Assembly: GCA_009704285.1 (NCBI GenBank)
Contig: WLEM01000005.1
Coordinates: 1-12,850, forward strand
Direction of reading: 5' to 3'
Length of the DNA stretch: 12,850 nucleotides
Source of the DNA: Actinomycetota bacterium
GTDB taxonomy: Bacteria > Actinomycetota > Actinomycetes > Nanopelagicales > Nanopelagicaceae
Shown one piece after another: positions 1-6,687 of this stretch; within the stretch, counting starts at the first letter, position 1; every line of letters starts with the position of its first letter. The notes beneath the pieces were generated by a model. That model had not been told where the DNA came from. It did no database searches and saw only the letters and a list, made by a program, of their open reading frames with translations. The position numbers were made by a program, and so were the translations under genes.

Positions 1-249
1 CATCGCATCTAAATTCTCTTTGATAACTTTTAGGGGAAGGTATTGATCCCTTTGGGCTAGGAGAACAAATCTAAGTCGTTCTAAATCATTTGTTGTAAAT
101 TTGCGATAACCACTAGGCGTGCGTTGTGGCTCAATTAATCCTTCAGATTCTAGAAATCGTATCTTAGAGATAGTGATATCTGAAAACTCATTCCTCAGTC
201 GAGTTAGTACTTCACCAATACTTAAATATGCTCTGGCTGGAACATTCAT
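1..249 (-). CDS. ftsR: MerR-family transcriptional regulator FtsR, N-terminal part
   Basis: The first 83 codons are present; the gene runs off the left edge. The visible part is a MerR-type winged-helix DNA-binding domain: a helix-turn-helix around residues 10-30 with the stretch [15 protein letters not shown], then the wing segment RTPSGYRKF and the conserved [13 protein letters not shown]. These segments match what I recall of the actinobacterial FtsR/Rv1828 family, which lacks the effector domain of classical MerR proteins. In Corynebacterium FtsR activates ftsZ; that role here is inferred. The ATG at 249-247 overlaps the garA stop in an ATGA junction, so the two are very likely co-transcribed and translationally coupled. 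The order gcvH-garA-ftsR is the usual actinobacterial one. The C-terminal part cannot be assessed. Confidence 0.9.
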   Translation of the reverse strand, partial: MNVPARAYLSIGEVLTRLRNEFSDITISKIRFLESEGLIEPQRTPSGYRKFTTNDLERLRFVLLAQRDQYLPLKVIKENLDAM

Positions 250-692
250 TTTTTATCTCCTACAAACAAGGTCAAATGATATTTACCAACTTGAATCTCA
301 TCGCCAGCTTTCACCGTTGCCTCTTTAACGGATATTGCGTTGAGGTATGTTCCATTTAAACTGCCTAAATCCTTTATTGAGTATCCATCGCCTTTGCTAA
401 CCATCGCGTGAGATCTTGAGACGGTAATGTCATCTAAATGAATGTCGTTATTGGTATCTCGACCAATTTTTGTTTGTTTAGAATCTAATAAATAGCGGGC
501 ACCTGCTCCTGGCCCTTTCAGCACAAGCAAAATTCCTTCATTTTCGGGAAGATTACGTACCACTTCTTGTTGTTCAGAATTAAGTGAATTAAATAGATCT
601 GCGGAGTAATTTTCCTGAGGAATTGAACGTAATTGACGCAGATTCAATGTAGAGGTTAGATCTTTTGGCGGTGTTGCTCTATCTGCCATCAC
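246..692 (-). CDS. garA: GarA/OdhI-type FHA-domain regulator
   Basis: A protein of about 148 aa: a flexible N-terminal tail (about 1-50) followed by a forkhead-associated domain (about 54-145). The phosphothreonine-binding signature is intact: GR at 77-78, SRSH at 92-95 and GSLNGTYLN at 110-118. In Mycobacterium GarA and Corynebacterium OdhI, the unphosphorylated protein inhibits 2-oxoglutarate dehydrogenase and regulates glutamate metabolism. Phosphorylation of a Thr in the tail makes it bind its own FHA domain and switches it off. The usual tail motif ETTSVF is changed here to DLTSTL (11-16). The start is GTG at 692 or ATG at 689; a purine-rich GGGGGAG lies unusually close upstream (2 nt before the ATG), so the exact start is uncertain. 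It sits 58 nt after gcvH, with a possible promoter of its own, and overlaps ftsR by ATGA. Family assignment rests on the domain plus its neighbours. Confidence 0.9.
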   Translation of the reverse strand: MMADRATPPKDLTSTLNLRQLRSIPQENYSADLFNSLNSEQQEVVRNLPENEGILLVLKGPGAGARYLLDSKQTKIGRDTNNDIHLDDITVSRSHAMVSKGDGYSIKDLGSLNGTYLNAISVKEATVKAGDEIQVGKYHLTLFVGDKK

Positions 693-718
693 TCCCCCAA
701 CCGGTTTACTGTCAACTA

Positions 719-754
719 GAGGCTCACACTATTAGGTCGCCCGATAGTGGTCAA
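719..754 (-). promoter_or_regulatory. Possible promoter for garA-ftsR
   Basis: On the minus strand TTGACC (754-749) and TAGTGT (731-726) are separated by exactly 17 nt. This resembles a primary sigma factor promoter with the actinobacterial -10 pattern TANNNT. The -35 lies across the gcvH stop codon. Transcription would start near 719, giving a leader of about 30 nt before garA. Pattern only. Confidence 0.35.
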
Positions 755-1134
755 GCGGTCAAATTTTGATAATCCTGGGCCGAAAGTAGTCGATCCTGCA
801 AAGTTTGGGTTGAAATCTCAATCTCAGCAATCCAACCAGCGCCATATGGATCGGAGTTAATAACTTCTGGGTTTGCCTCTAATTTTTCATTAATCAAAAC
901 TATCTTTCCGGTAATAGGAGCATATATCTCTGACACAGATTTTGTGGATTCAACCTCTCCACAAACTTTGTCAGCTGCTACATCGCTACCTACCTTAGGC
1001 AGTTGAATATAAACAATGTCACCTAAAGCAGCTTGCGCGAAATCTGTAATTCCGATGCGAAATTTGGTAGCAGATAACTCTTGCACCCACTCATGTTCTT
1101 TTGTGTATCTAAGCTCTGATGGAACTGATGACAT
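751..1134 (-). CDS. gcvH: Glycine cleavage system H protein
   Basis: A 127-aa lipoyl-carrier protein of normal length for the family. It shuttles the aminomethyl group on a lipoyl arm between the P, T and L proteins of glycine cleavage, in the cytosol. The lipoyl-lysine motif EVESTKSVSE is intact, with the modified lysine at K65. The N-terminal RYTKEHEWV and the C-terminal region containing DPYGAGWIAEIE are also typical. The start ATG at 1134 lies 7 nt after the pgsA stop and has an AGGA about 5 nt upstream, so it is probably co-transcribed with pgsA. No gcvP or gcvT is present in the window. The H protein is regularly next to garA in Actinobacteria, linking one-carbon/glycine metabolism to the GarA regulator by position. 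Confidence 0.96.
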   Translation of the reverse strand: MSSVPSELRYTKEHEWVQELSATKFRIGITDFAQAALGDIVYIQLPKVGSDVAADKVCGEVESTKSVSEIYAPITGKIVLINEKLEANPEVINSDPYGAGWIAEIEISTQTLQDRLLSAQDYQNLTA

Positions 1135-1141
1135 TGCCGTC

Positions 1142-1690
1142 CTATTCCTTAACCTTTGGTCGTTTTATACCTTTTATAAAATACTGAATTCCTGTGTAAA
1201 AGTACAGGCACAATCCCCAGATAGCAAAGGCCCATCCAACTCGATAGCACCAGATACCAACTAGAGGCAGATCTTCAAGCAGTAGGAAGGGAAATGCATA
1301 GAGAAGGTTAAAGGTTGCCGCCTTGCCTAAAAAGGTAACTTCTACAAAGGCGATGTTACGCATTCGTTGTGAGATAACCACCAGCAACAAGATTAGATCC
1401 CGACTAATGATCGCAATCACTAACCACCAGGGTAAATACTCCTTGATCGCGAAAGCAATTATCACTGCGCCTATGTATAGCCGATCAACCGCCGGATCAA
1501 ACTTTGCTCCAAAATCTGAGGTTTGATTTAACGCCCGGGCGACTTTTCCATCGAAATAATCAGTTATCGCTCCAATTGTTATGACGATAAAACTAGCTAC
1601 CGGCTCCTCCATTACTAGAAATAGATAGAGAAAAAGTGGAACTCCTAAAGCACGAAGTAAGGTGAGGAGGTTGGGAATATTAAGACTCAT
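1142..1690 (-). CDS. pgsA: CDP-alcohol phosphatidyltransferase (phosphatidylglycerophosphate synthase type)
   Basis: An integral membrane protein of about 182 aa with roughly six hydrophobic segments. It carries the full family signature D-x2-DG-x2-AR-x8-G-x3-D-x3-D, in which DG is followed by KVAR and later by GAKFDPAVD (around residues 44-69). The aspartates bind the metal ions that activate the hydroxyl attacking CDP-diacylglycerol. The N-terminal [18 protein letters not shown] is typical of PgsA proteins. The most likely substrate is glycerol-3-phosphate, but family members also use glycerolipids (cardiolipin synthase) or inositol phosphate, so the substrate is inferred. The position before gcvH-garA matches pgsA2 of Mycobacterium. 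ATG 1690 is preferred over GTG 1693 because GGAG lies 4 nt upstream of the ATG; the start overlaps the end of der by 11 nt. Confidence 0.85.
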   Translation of the reverse strand: MSLNIPNLLTLLRALGVPLFLYLFLVMEEPVASFIVITIGAITDYFDGKVARALNQTSDFGAKFDPAVDRLYIGAVIIAFAIKEYLPWWLVIAIISRDLILLLVVISQRMRNIAFVEVTFLGKAATFNLLYAFPFLLLEDLPLVGIWCYRVGWAFAIWGLCLYFYTGIQYFIKGIKRPKVKE

Positions 1691-3650
1691 CACGCTCCTT
1701 TACTTTCACAGCAACCTCGATTGGGGTTCCATCAAAACCAAAGACTTCGCGCAATCGACGTTCAATAAAGCGGCGATAGGCGTTCTCCAGAAATCCATTA
1801 GCAAAGACCACAAATTTTGGCGGGCAGGTACCAGCTTGGGTAGCGAATTTAATCTTTGGCTGTTTTCCGCCTCTAACTGGTGGTGGGTTGGCCCCAACTA
1901 ACTCTCCAAGGAAGGCATTTAATTTAGCTGTCGGGATTCTCTTTTCCCAATTTGTTAAAGCTGTTCGAAGCGCAGGTGCTAAGCGATCTCGATGCCAGCC
2001 TGTTTTCGCTGAGAGATTTACCCTCTGAGCCCAGGGGTAGCGTTCCAGTTGGCGTTCTATTTCTTTATCTAATACCAGTTGGCGCTCTTCATCAACCAAA
2101 TCCCATTTATTCATAACAATTACCAAAGCTTTTCCTGCCTCATCGGCCATTGAAACTATTCGTATGTCCTGCTCAGTAAGTATTTGGGATGCGTCAAAAA
2201 TAACTAGCGCTACTTCGGCACGCTCCAATGCAATGGAGGTACGAAGAGATGCGTAGTAATCAGTACCACTTGCTTGGTGTGCTCTTCTTCTAATTCCAGC
2301 AGTATCGATAAATCTCCAAGTTGATCCACCGAAATCAATTAATTCATCAACAGCATCACGAGTTGTTCCTTCAGCATCATCTACTAAAACTCTTGGCGCA
2401 CCCGCCAATACATTCAGCAAACTGGATTTACCAACATTTGGACGACCAACTAGAGCAACTCTGCGATATCCATCATCAACCTGAGCCGTTCCAACCTCTG
2501 GCAGTTGTGAGATCAAAAAATCCAGAAGATCACCACTTCCCCGGCCATGTAATGCTGATACAAAACGCGGCTCCCCCAAGCCTAAATTCCAAAGAGCGTA
2601 ACCATCAGATTCATCTTCGGCATTATCAATTTTGTTTGCAACCAAAATAACTTTCTTTCCACTCTTTCGAAGTAGATCAACCAATGATTGATCCTCATCT
2701 AAGGCACCAACCTGTGAATCAACTACAAACATAACTAGATCTGCTTCGTTGATGGCAGCTTCTGCACCAGCTGTTATCTTCTCTGAAATCCCTTCTGGTT
2801 TTACCTCCCAGCCACCTGTATCAATTAAGAAAAATCTACGGCCATTCCACTCTGCTTCATATTTAACCCGGTCCCTGGTAACTCCAGGTGTATCTTCAAC
2901 AATCGCTTCACGCCGGCCAATCATTCGGTTCACCAGAGTGGATTTACCAACATTTGGTCTACCAATAACGGCGATAGTTGGAAGACCCAAAAGATTCCTT
3001 TGTTTTAACCATTTCCAAACTTGATCAACGACCTCTTGCAGAGACAATCTGGTGGAATCGATGACCGCTGCATCTTCGGCTTGAGTTAAGGGAGAAACTG
3101 CCCTATTTGAATCAATTTCATCCCTACTAGACAGAGATTTACCTACCTCTGTTCGATCAACGGCTTCAAGCATTTCACTTTCTCGACGCAAAGCTCTTGC
3201 ATCGATGTCGGCATGCAGATAAATTTTTAATTGGGCATGTGGGGCAACAACAGTTCCAATGTCACGACCTTCAACAACTATACCGATCGGTGCATCATCA
3301 ATATATTTTCTTTGAATCTCAAGTAAGAGCTTGCGAACCTTCGGCATGGCACTAATTTTGCTCACTAAGTTGTTAACTCTCTGCAACCTAATCTCCTGAG
3401 AGATGTCTTTATCGTTTACAAAAATTCTAGGATCAGATGGATTTGTATCGAAAACTATTGAGTTTTTTTCCAGGTGATCAATAAGGTCATCTTCTGCTTC
3501 AATCTTATTTTCTAGCGCCAAATAAGTTACGGCACGGTATAGAGCGCCAGTATCGAGATAACTCCAATTAGCACGTAGCGCTATTGCTTTTGCGGTGGAA
3601 GATTTACCCGAGCCACTTGGACCGTCGATTGCTAAGACCAGATTGGACAT
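1680..3650 (-). CDS. cmk-der: Fused cytidylate kinase - ribosome assembly GTPase Der (EngA)
   Basis: One 656-aa reading frame joins two enzymes. Residues 1 to about 215 are CMP/dCMP kinase, with the P-loop GPSGSGKSS (10-18), [10 protein letters not shown] (31-40) and [11 protein letters not shown] (125-135). From about 224 on it is Der, with two tandem GTPase domains and a C-terminal KH-like domain (about 575-650). GTPase 1 has GRPNVGKST (230-238), DTGG (277-280), NKID (339-342) and SALHG. GTPase 2 has GRPNVGKSS (402-410), DTAG (449-452), NKWD (514-517) and SAKTG (547-551). All G motifs look intact. The linker between the two parts is only about 10 residues. Cmk makes CDP/dCDP; Der is needed for 50S ribosome assembly. 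cmk and der are adjacent in many Actinobacteria, and fusions are known in some, for example Bifidobacterium. The start ATG 3650 has no Shine-Dalgarno but a well-placed -10. Confidence 0.97.
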   Translation of the reverse strand: MSNLVLAIDGPSGSGKSSTAKAIALRANWSYLDTGALYRAVTYLALENKIEAEDDLIDHLEKNSIVFDTNPSDPRIFVNDKDISQEIRLQRVNNLVSKISAMPKVRKLLLEIQRKYIDDAPIGIVVEGRDIGTVVAPHAQLKIYLHADIDARALRRESEMLEAVDRTEVGKSLSSRDEIDSNRAVSPLTQAEDAAVIDSTRLSLQEVVDQVWKWLKQRNLLGLPTIAVIGRPNVGKSTLVNRMIGRREAIVEDTPGVTRDRVKYEAEWNGRRFFLIDTGGWEVKPEGISEKITAGAEAAINEADLVMFVVDSQVGALDEDQSLVDLLRKSGKKVILVANKIDNAEDESDGYALWNLGLGEPRFVSALHGRGSGDLLDFLISQLPEVGTAQVDDGYRRVALVGRPNVGKSSLLNVLAGAPRVLVDDAEGTTRDAVDELIDFGGSTWRFIDTAGIRRRAHQASGTDYYASLRTSIALERAEVALVIFDASQILTEQDIRIVSMADEAGKALVIVMNKWDLVDEERQLVLDKEIERQLERYPWAQRVNLSAKTGWHRDRLAPALRTALTNWEKRIPTAKLNAFLGELVGANPPPVRGGKQPKIKFATQAGTCPPKFVVFANGFLENAYRRFIERRLREVFGFDGTPIEVAVKVKERDES

Positions 3651-3680
3651 GAGGTCAGTCTATCTTTAGTAATTAAAGAT
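3651..3680 (-). promoter_or_regulatory. Likely leaderless promoter of cmk-der, with a palindrome
   Basis: On the minus strand TAGACT (3662-3657) is followed by six bases and then the ATG at 3650, so the transcript would begin at or next to the start codon. There is no Shine-Dalgarno sequence in the 32-nt gap after tyrA. Upstream, ATCTTTA (3680-3674) and TAAAGAT (3668-3662) form a perfect 7-bp inverted repeat with a 5-nt loop, which ends at the first base of the -10. It may be an operator or a weak hairpin; no convincing -35 was seen. Confidence 0.5.
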
Positions 3681-3682
3681 AT

Positions 3683-4744
3683 TTATCGATTTTTGGCCGG
3701 ATGAACCTTAAATCCTAGATTTTCTAAGTGCTTTGAAAGTATCTTGCAATCATTTGCCGACAAGGCCAAGGTGATTAATCCTGTTTCTTGTCCAGGTGAA
3801 TGTTCAATGCTGAGATCTTCAATATTAACCAAAACCTTTGCACATTCATTAAAAATTCGAGCTAACTCACCAGGCTTATCATCGATAACTATCGGTAAGT
3901 AAGCGTAATCTCTATTTTTAGCTCCGTGTTTACCGGGTATTTTATTTTTACCTTCGCGGCCTTTATCAATGAAATCAATTAATTCATTTGAGTTCTTACT
4001 TGCAATACTTTGTTTGACCTCTTCTAAACTGGTGATAATAGAATCAATTACTGGCGTTATAGAGCTCTGATTTTCAATAATTATTTGACTCCATAACTGA
4101 GCATCAGCACTTGCTAATCTTGTTAGATCTCTTAAACCTTGGCCCGCTAAGTTTAAATTTTCACTTGAAATCTCATACAATGATCCGGCAAGTAGAGAGC
4201 TTAAAATTTGAGGCAGATGAGAAATCCTTGCGACCAAATCATCATGTTCTGATGAACTTAACCAATAGAGAGTGCCCCCACATATATCAACAAATTCCTG
4301 AGCAATTTCCTGATTTTTTGCATCAAAAAATGAATCGGTAATTGCAATCCAAGCTCGACCCTCAAAGAGATCTGCTCTCGCATTTTCAGCACCGGCCACC
4401 TCTCGGCCTGCCATAGGATGCAATGAGAAGAAGTTTTCGTTATTCACTGATAACTCTTTAACCTTAAGTAGAAGATCAGACTTAACACTGGATAAATCAC
4501 AAACAATCGATCTTGGATTCTTATTTAATTGCTCTATTACTACCTGCGTGTTTAAAGCTGCTGGAACAGCGATGACAATTAGTTCTGGATCGGCAATTAC
4601 CTCACCCTTGATTAAATCAGCAGCTAATTTCTGGGTGTTGGAGTTGATATCGACAATTTCAACGCTAACTCCTGAAGCTTTTAAGCGTAATCCGACTGAG
4701 GTACCGATTAAACCGGCGCCTACAATGCGAACATTCTTTATCAT
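3683..4744 (-). CDS. tyrA: Prephenate dehydrogenase with C-terminal ACT domain
   Basis: A 353-aa enzyme that oxidatively decarboxylates prephenate to 4-hydroxyphenylpyruvate, the step towards tyrosine. The N-terminal Rossmann fold has GAGLIG (9-14), with an Asp at 32 after the second strand, which favours NAD over NADP. The catalytic region contains SLHPMAGRE (107-115) and ISHLPQ (174-179), both family hallmarks. Residues about 283-348 form an ACT domain (starts PIVIDDKPGELARIF), normally the site of amino-acid feedback control, so tyrosine inhibition is a reasonable inference. The ATG at 4744 overlaps the aroH stop in an ATGA junction. Together the pair converts chorismate to the tyrosine precursor. 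Length and motifs are ordinary; I see no damage. Confidence 0.95.
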   Translation of the reverse strand: MIKNVRIVGAGLIGTSVGLRLKASGVSVEIVDINSNTQKLAADLIKGEVIADPELIVIAVPAALNTQVVIEQLNKNPRSIVCDLSSVKSDLLLKVKELSVNNENFFSLHPMAGREVAGAENARADLFEGRAWIAITDSFFDAKNQEIAQEFVDICGGTLYWLSSSEHDDLVARISHLPQILSSLLAGSLYEISSENLNLAGQGLRDLTRLASADAQLWSQIIIENQSSITPVIDSIITSLEEVKQSIASKNSNELIDFIDKGREGKNKIPGKHGAKNRDYAYLPIVIDDKPGELARIFNECAKVLVNIEDLSIEHSPGQETGLITLALSANDCKILSKHLENLGFKVHPAKNR

Positions 4745-5103
4745 TGAGCTAAATCTTTGCGTAAGACCGTCGCTCCACGCAGATAAATATGCTTCACATC
4801 CGAAAGTGAGCGCTCTAAATGAGCGTGCATAAGTACCCGCACAACCCTAGGAAGTGCTTGAGCCACATCAATTTCTACCGAACACAACAGGGGGACGGTG
4901 CCCAACCCAATTTTCCGAGCTGCCACAGCGGGAAATTCTGAGATTAAATCTGGGGTAGCGGTCAAAATGATAGAGATCAAATCCTCAGTTTCTATTTGGT
5001 TGGCAGTAAGCATCTGAGTCAGTAACTCTGAAACAGCCTCGACCATTTCTTCAGCACTATCTCTATCTAACTGGATTGCTCCCCTAATACCTCTGATTCG
5101 CAT
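4741..5103 (-). CDS. aroH: Chorismate mutase, AroH class
   Basis: A 120-aa monofunctional chorismate mutase of the Bacillus subtilis AroH fold, a trimeric pseudo alpha/beta-barrel, not the AroQ helical type. It rearranges chorismate to prephenate. The active-site set of the family is present: R7 in IRGIRGAI, C74 and E77 in CSVEIDV, R89, and Y107 in HIYLRG. It is translationally coupled to tyrA by an ATGA overlap, so prephenate is made next to the enzyme that uses it. No Shine-Dalgarno precedes the ATG at 5103. Instead a -10-like TACTAT ends 6 nt upstream, pointing to a leaderless mRNA. The 245-bp non-coding region upstream is unusual for this compact window. Confidence 0.93.
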   Translation of the reverse strand: MRIRGIRGAIQLDRDSAEEMVEAVSELLTQMLTANQIETEDLISIILTATPDLISEFPAVAARKIGLGTVPLLCSVEIDVAQALPRVVRVLMHAHLERSLSDVKHIYLRGATVLRKDLAQ

Positions 5104-5140
5104 CTAGTAATAGTATCGAGAAGAACTGAACGAGCGATTA
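5104..5140 (-). promoter_or_regulatory. Likely leaderless promoter of aroH-tyrA
   Basis: On the minus strand TACTAT (5115-5110) is followed by six bases (TACTAG) and the aroH ATG at 5103. This spacing puts the expected transcription start at the A of the ATG. No purine-rich ribosome binding site is present. No clear -35 is visible (ATCGCT at the 17-nt position). Confidence 0.45.
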
Positions 5141-5348
5141 AAGTTAAATAAATTTGTCTAGATGTCGCTTTAACCTTTTAGGCAGGTATTGAAAACCTAT
5201 TTATCTATATATTGGTAATTGAAGGATCGCTAAAAAACCTATAAATCGATAAAACGATAGAAAATTGTGCCCGGTTTTGTCGATAAACCTATATTCGTCA
5301 GGGCTTCCAATACCGATAAATATCTAAATAGTTTTTTATATTGTCGCT
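5104..5348. other. AT-rich non-coding gap with short repeats
   Basis: This is the longest gene-free stretch in the window (245 bp), between the end of rluB and the start of aroH. It is much richer in A and T than its surroundings and contains no credible ORF. On the minus strand ATAGGTTT occurs three times (5292-5285, 5242-5235, 5200-5193). TTTATCG also occurs three times, 33-34 bp apart (5320-5314, 5287-5281, 5253-5247). ATAGGTTTATCG at 5292-5281 joins both motifs. GGTTT-ATCGACA-AAACC (5289-5273) is a small hairpin. No GC-rich hairpin with a T-run, riboswitch or tRNA was recognised. Confidence 0.6.
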
Positions 5349-5351
5349 TTA
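5163..5351. repeat. Direct repeat TGTCGCTTTA bracketing the gap
   Basis: TGTCGCTTTA occurs at 5163-5172 and again at 5342-5351, 179 bp apart in the same orientation. The second copy includes the rluB stop codon (on the minus strand TAA begins TAAAGCGACA). The AT-rich 25-30 bp on the minus strand after each copy are also loosely alike, ending in TTTATCG and TTTAATCG. This could be an old partial duplication or two protein-binding sites; the short length makes chance possible. Confidence 0.4.
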
Positions 5352-6083
5352 TTGTTTAATATTTAACAGGTTAAAGAGATTAGTCATTTCTTGGGAATTT
5401 AATACACGGTGTCGGCCAACCTTCATGTCTCCTAAGGCGATGGGACCAAACTCTAATCGGATCAATCGCAGCACCTTAGTTCCCAAACTCTCGATCAGTC
5501 TTCTAATTATGTGATACCGGCCCTCATGGATTGTGATCTCCACCCAATGATGATTTTTCGAAACCGCCCTAATATGAACCACTTTTAACGCTCTAGCGAG
5601 ACCATCTTCCAGTTTGACCCCTTGAAGCAGTTGATCAGATAGCGCCTTATTGAACTCTCCTTCAATTTCAACCAGATACTTCTTCTCCAGACCATATGAA
5701 GGATGGGTAGCTCTATGAGCCAGCTCCCCATCATTGGTTAACAAAATTACACCCTCTGAATCCTTATCTAATCGACCAACGTGATAGAGACGATCTTTTC
5801 TATCTGCAAAGTAATCCCCTAAATTAGCTCGCCCCTCTGGATCTGACATGGTTGAAATAACACCAGTTGGTTTATGAAATGCTAGATAAGTTTTAGACTT
5901 ATTTATCTTTAAACTCTCACCATCTACTTTAATGTCATGATTTTCCGGATCATACTTGCCGCCGAGCTCAATAATGGTTTCTCCATCCACACTTACACGA
6001 CCATCAAGAATTAATTGATCGGCAGCGCGACGACTTGCAATACCAGCATCTGCAATGATTTTATTTAACCGAGTTAAGCCCAT
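5349..6083 (-). CDS. rluB: 23S rRNA pseudouridine synthase of the RsuA/RluB family
   Basis: A 244-aa protein with an N-terminal S4 RNA-binding domain (about 3-60, TRLNKIIADAGIASRRAADQ) and a pseudouridine synthase domain. The catalytic Asp is D106 in GRLDKDSEGVILLTNDG, and HKPTGVIST (70-78) is the other family landmark. It converts a uridine of large-subunit rRNA to pseudouridine; RluB (U2605 in E. coli numbering) is inferred from the neighbourhood, since RluE, RluF and RsuA share the same fold. The gene follows scpB by 46 nt, the usual actinobacterial order scpA-scpB-rluB. There is no Shine-Dalgarno before the ATG at 6083. A -10-like hexamer 5 nt upstream suggests a separate leaderless transcript in addition to read-through. 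Confidence 0.92.
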   Translation of the reverse strand: MGLTRLNKIIADAGIASRRAADQLILDGRVSVDGETIIELGGKYDPENHDIKVDGESLKINKSKTYLAFHKPTGVISTMSDPEGRANLGDYFADRKDRLYHVGRLDKDSEGVILLTNDGELAHRATHPSYGLEKKYLVEIEGEFNKALSDQLLQGVKLEDGLARALKVVHIRAVSKNHHWVEITIHEGRYHIIRRLIESLGTKVLRLIRLEFGPIALGDMKVGRHRVLNSQEMTNLFNLLNIKQ

Positions 6084-6123
6084 GCATTAGTTTACCGCGC
6101 TTATGTTGGAGGCTAAACCTAAT
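6084..6123 (-). promoter_or_regulatory. Possible leaderless promoter of rluB within an imperfect inverted repeat
   Basis: On the minus strand TTTAGC (6117-6112), a 17-nt spacer and TAAACT (6094-6089) precede the ATG at 6083 by 5 nt. ATTAGGTTTA (6123-6114) and TAAACTAAT (6094-6086) form an inverted repeat with one extra base in the upstream arm, so one arm overlaps the -35 and the other the -10. This arrangement could serve an operator. The -35 match is weak. Confidence 0.4.
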
Positions 6124-6129
6124 AAGAAA

Positions 6130-6687
6130 TCAATCAGTTAAGGTTGAAAGCAACTCATCCAAGCCATCGATGTCCGGCAAAAATGGTGCTAACGCAGGCA
6201 GATCTGAGATTGAATTAAGCCCTAACTTCTCCAAGAAGAATGAGGTGGTTTGATATAAGACCGCACCAGATTCCCCCTCGATCCCAGCCTCTTCAACCAA
6301 TCCTCGATTAACTAAGGTTTTCATTACAGCCTCCACATTAACCCCGCGTATGGCCGATACTCGAGCTCTTGAAACAGGTTGGCGATAAGCAATGACAGAT
6401 AAGGTTTCTAGAGCTGCTTGAGTTAAACGGGCTTGTTGACCATCCAAAACAAACTTTTCAACCAATTGAGACATCTCAGGGTGGCTGTAGTAACGCCATC
6501 CCCCGGAGATTTGACGTAACTCAAACCCTCGTTGCTCTGCTTCATATTTAGCCGCAAGTGAGATCAGGGCGGCGCTTATCTCCTCAGTTGGTGCCTCAAT
6601 GATTTGAGCTAAAACAAGCTCGGAAACCGGCTCATCTACCACCATCAGAATCGCCTCAAGACAACGTTGTAGTTCAACTTCAGACAT
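6130..6687 (-). CDS. scpB: Segregation and condensation protein B
   Basis: A 185-aa winged-helix (kite) subunit that binds as a dimer to ScpA in the SMC-ScpAB condensin complex, which organises and segregates the chromosome. Family features are the start SEVELQRCLEAILMVVDEPVS, GGWRYYSHPEMSQLVEKFV and the central LTQAALETLSVIAYRQPVSRARVSAIRGV, followed by LVNRGLVEEAG. The start is set at ATG 6687, not the in-frame ATG 6699, because GAGG (6697-6694) lies 6 nt upstream of it and homologues begin at this point. The start overlaps the scpA stop (ATGTCTGA), so ScpA and ScpB are translationally coupled, which suits their fixed stoichiometry. Confidence 0.95.
   Translation of the reverse strand: MSEVELQRCLEAILMVVDEPVSELVLAQIIEAPTEEISAALISLAAKYEAEQRGFELRQISGGWRYYSHPEMSQLVEKFVLDGQQARLTQAALETLSVIAYRQPVSRARVSAIRGVNVEAVMKTLVNRGLVEEAGIEGESGAVLYQTTSFFLEKLGLNSISDLPALAPFLPDIDGLDELLSTLTD

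Noticed and set aside
1016..1264. Plus-strand ORF over gcvH and pgsA
   Set aside because: Antisense to two clear conserved genes; no support.
2321..2650. 109-codon plus-strand ORF rich in His and Gln
   Set aside because: Antisense shadow of the Der GTPase domains; the composition follows from the opposite strand.
5104..5348. T-box, TPP or c-di-GMP riboswitch upstream of aroH
   Set aside because: I could not find the conserved core sequences of these classes, and the likely leaderless start leaves no 5' leader.
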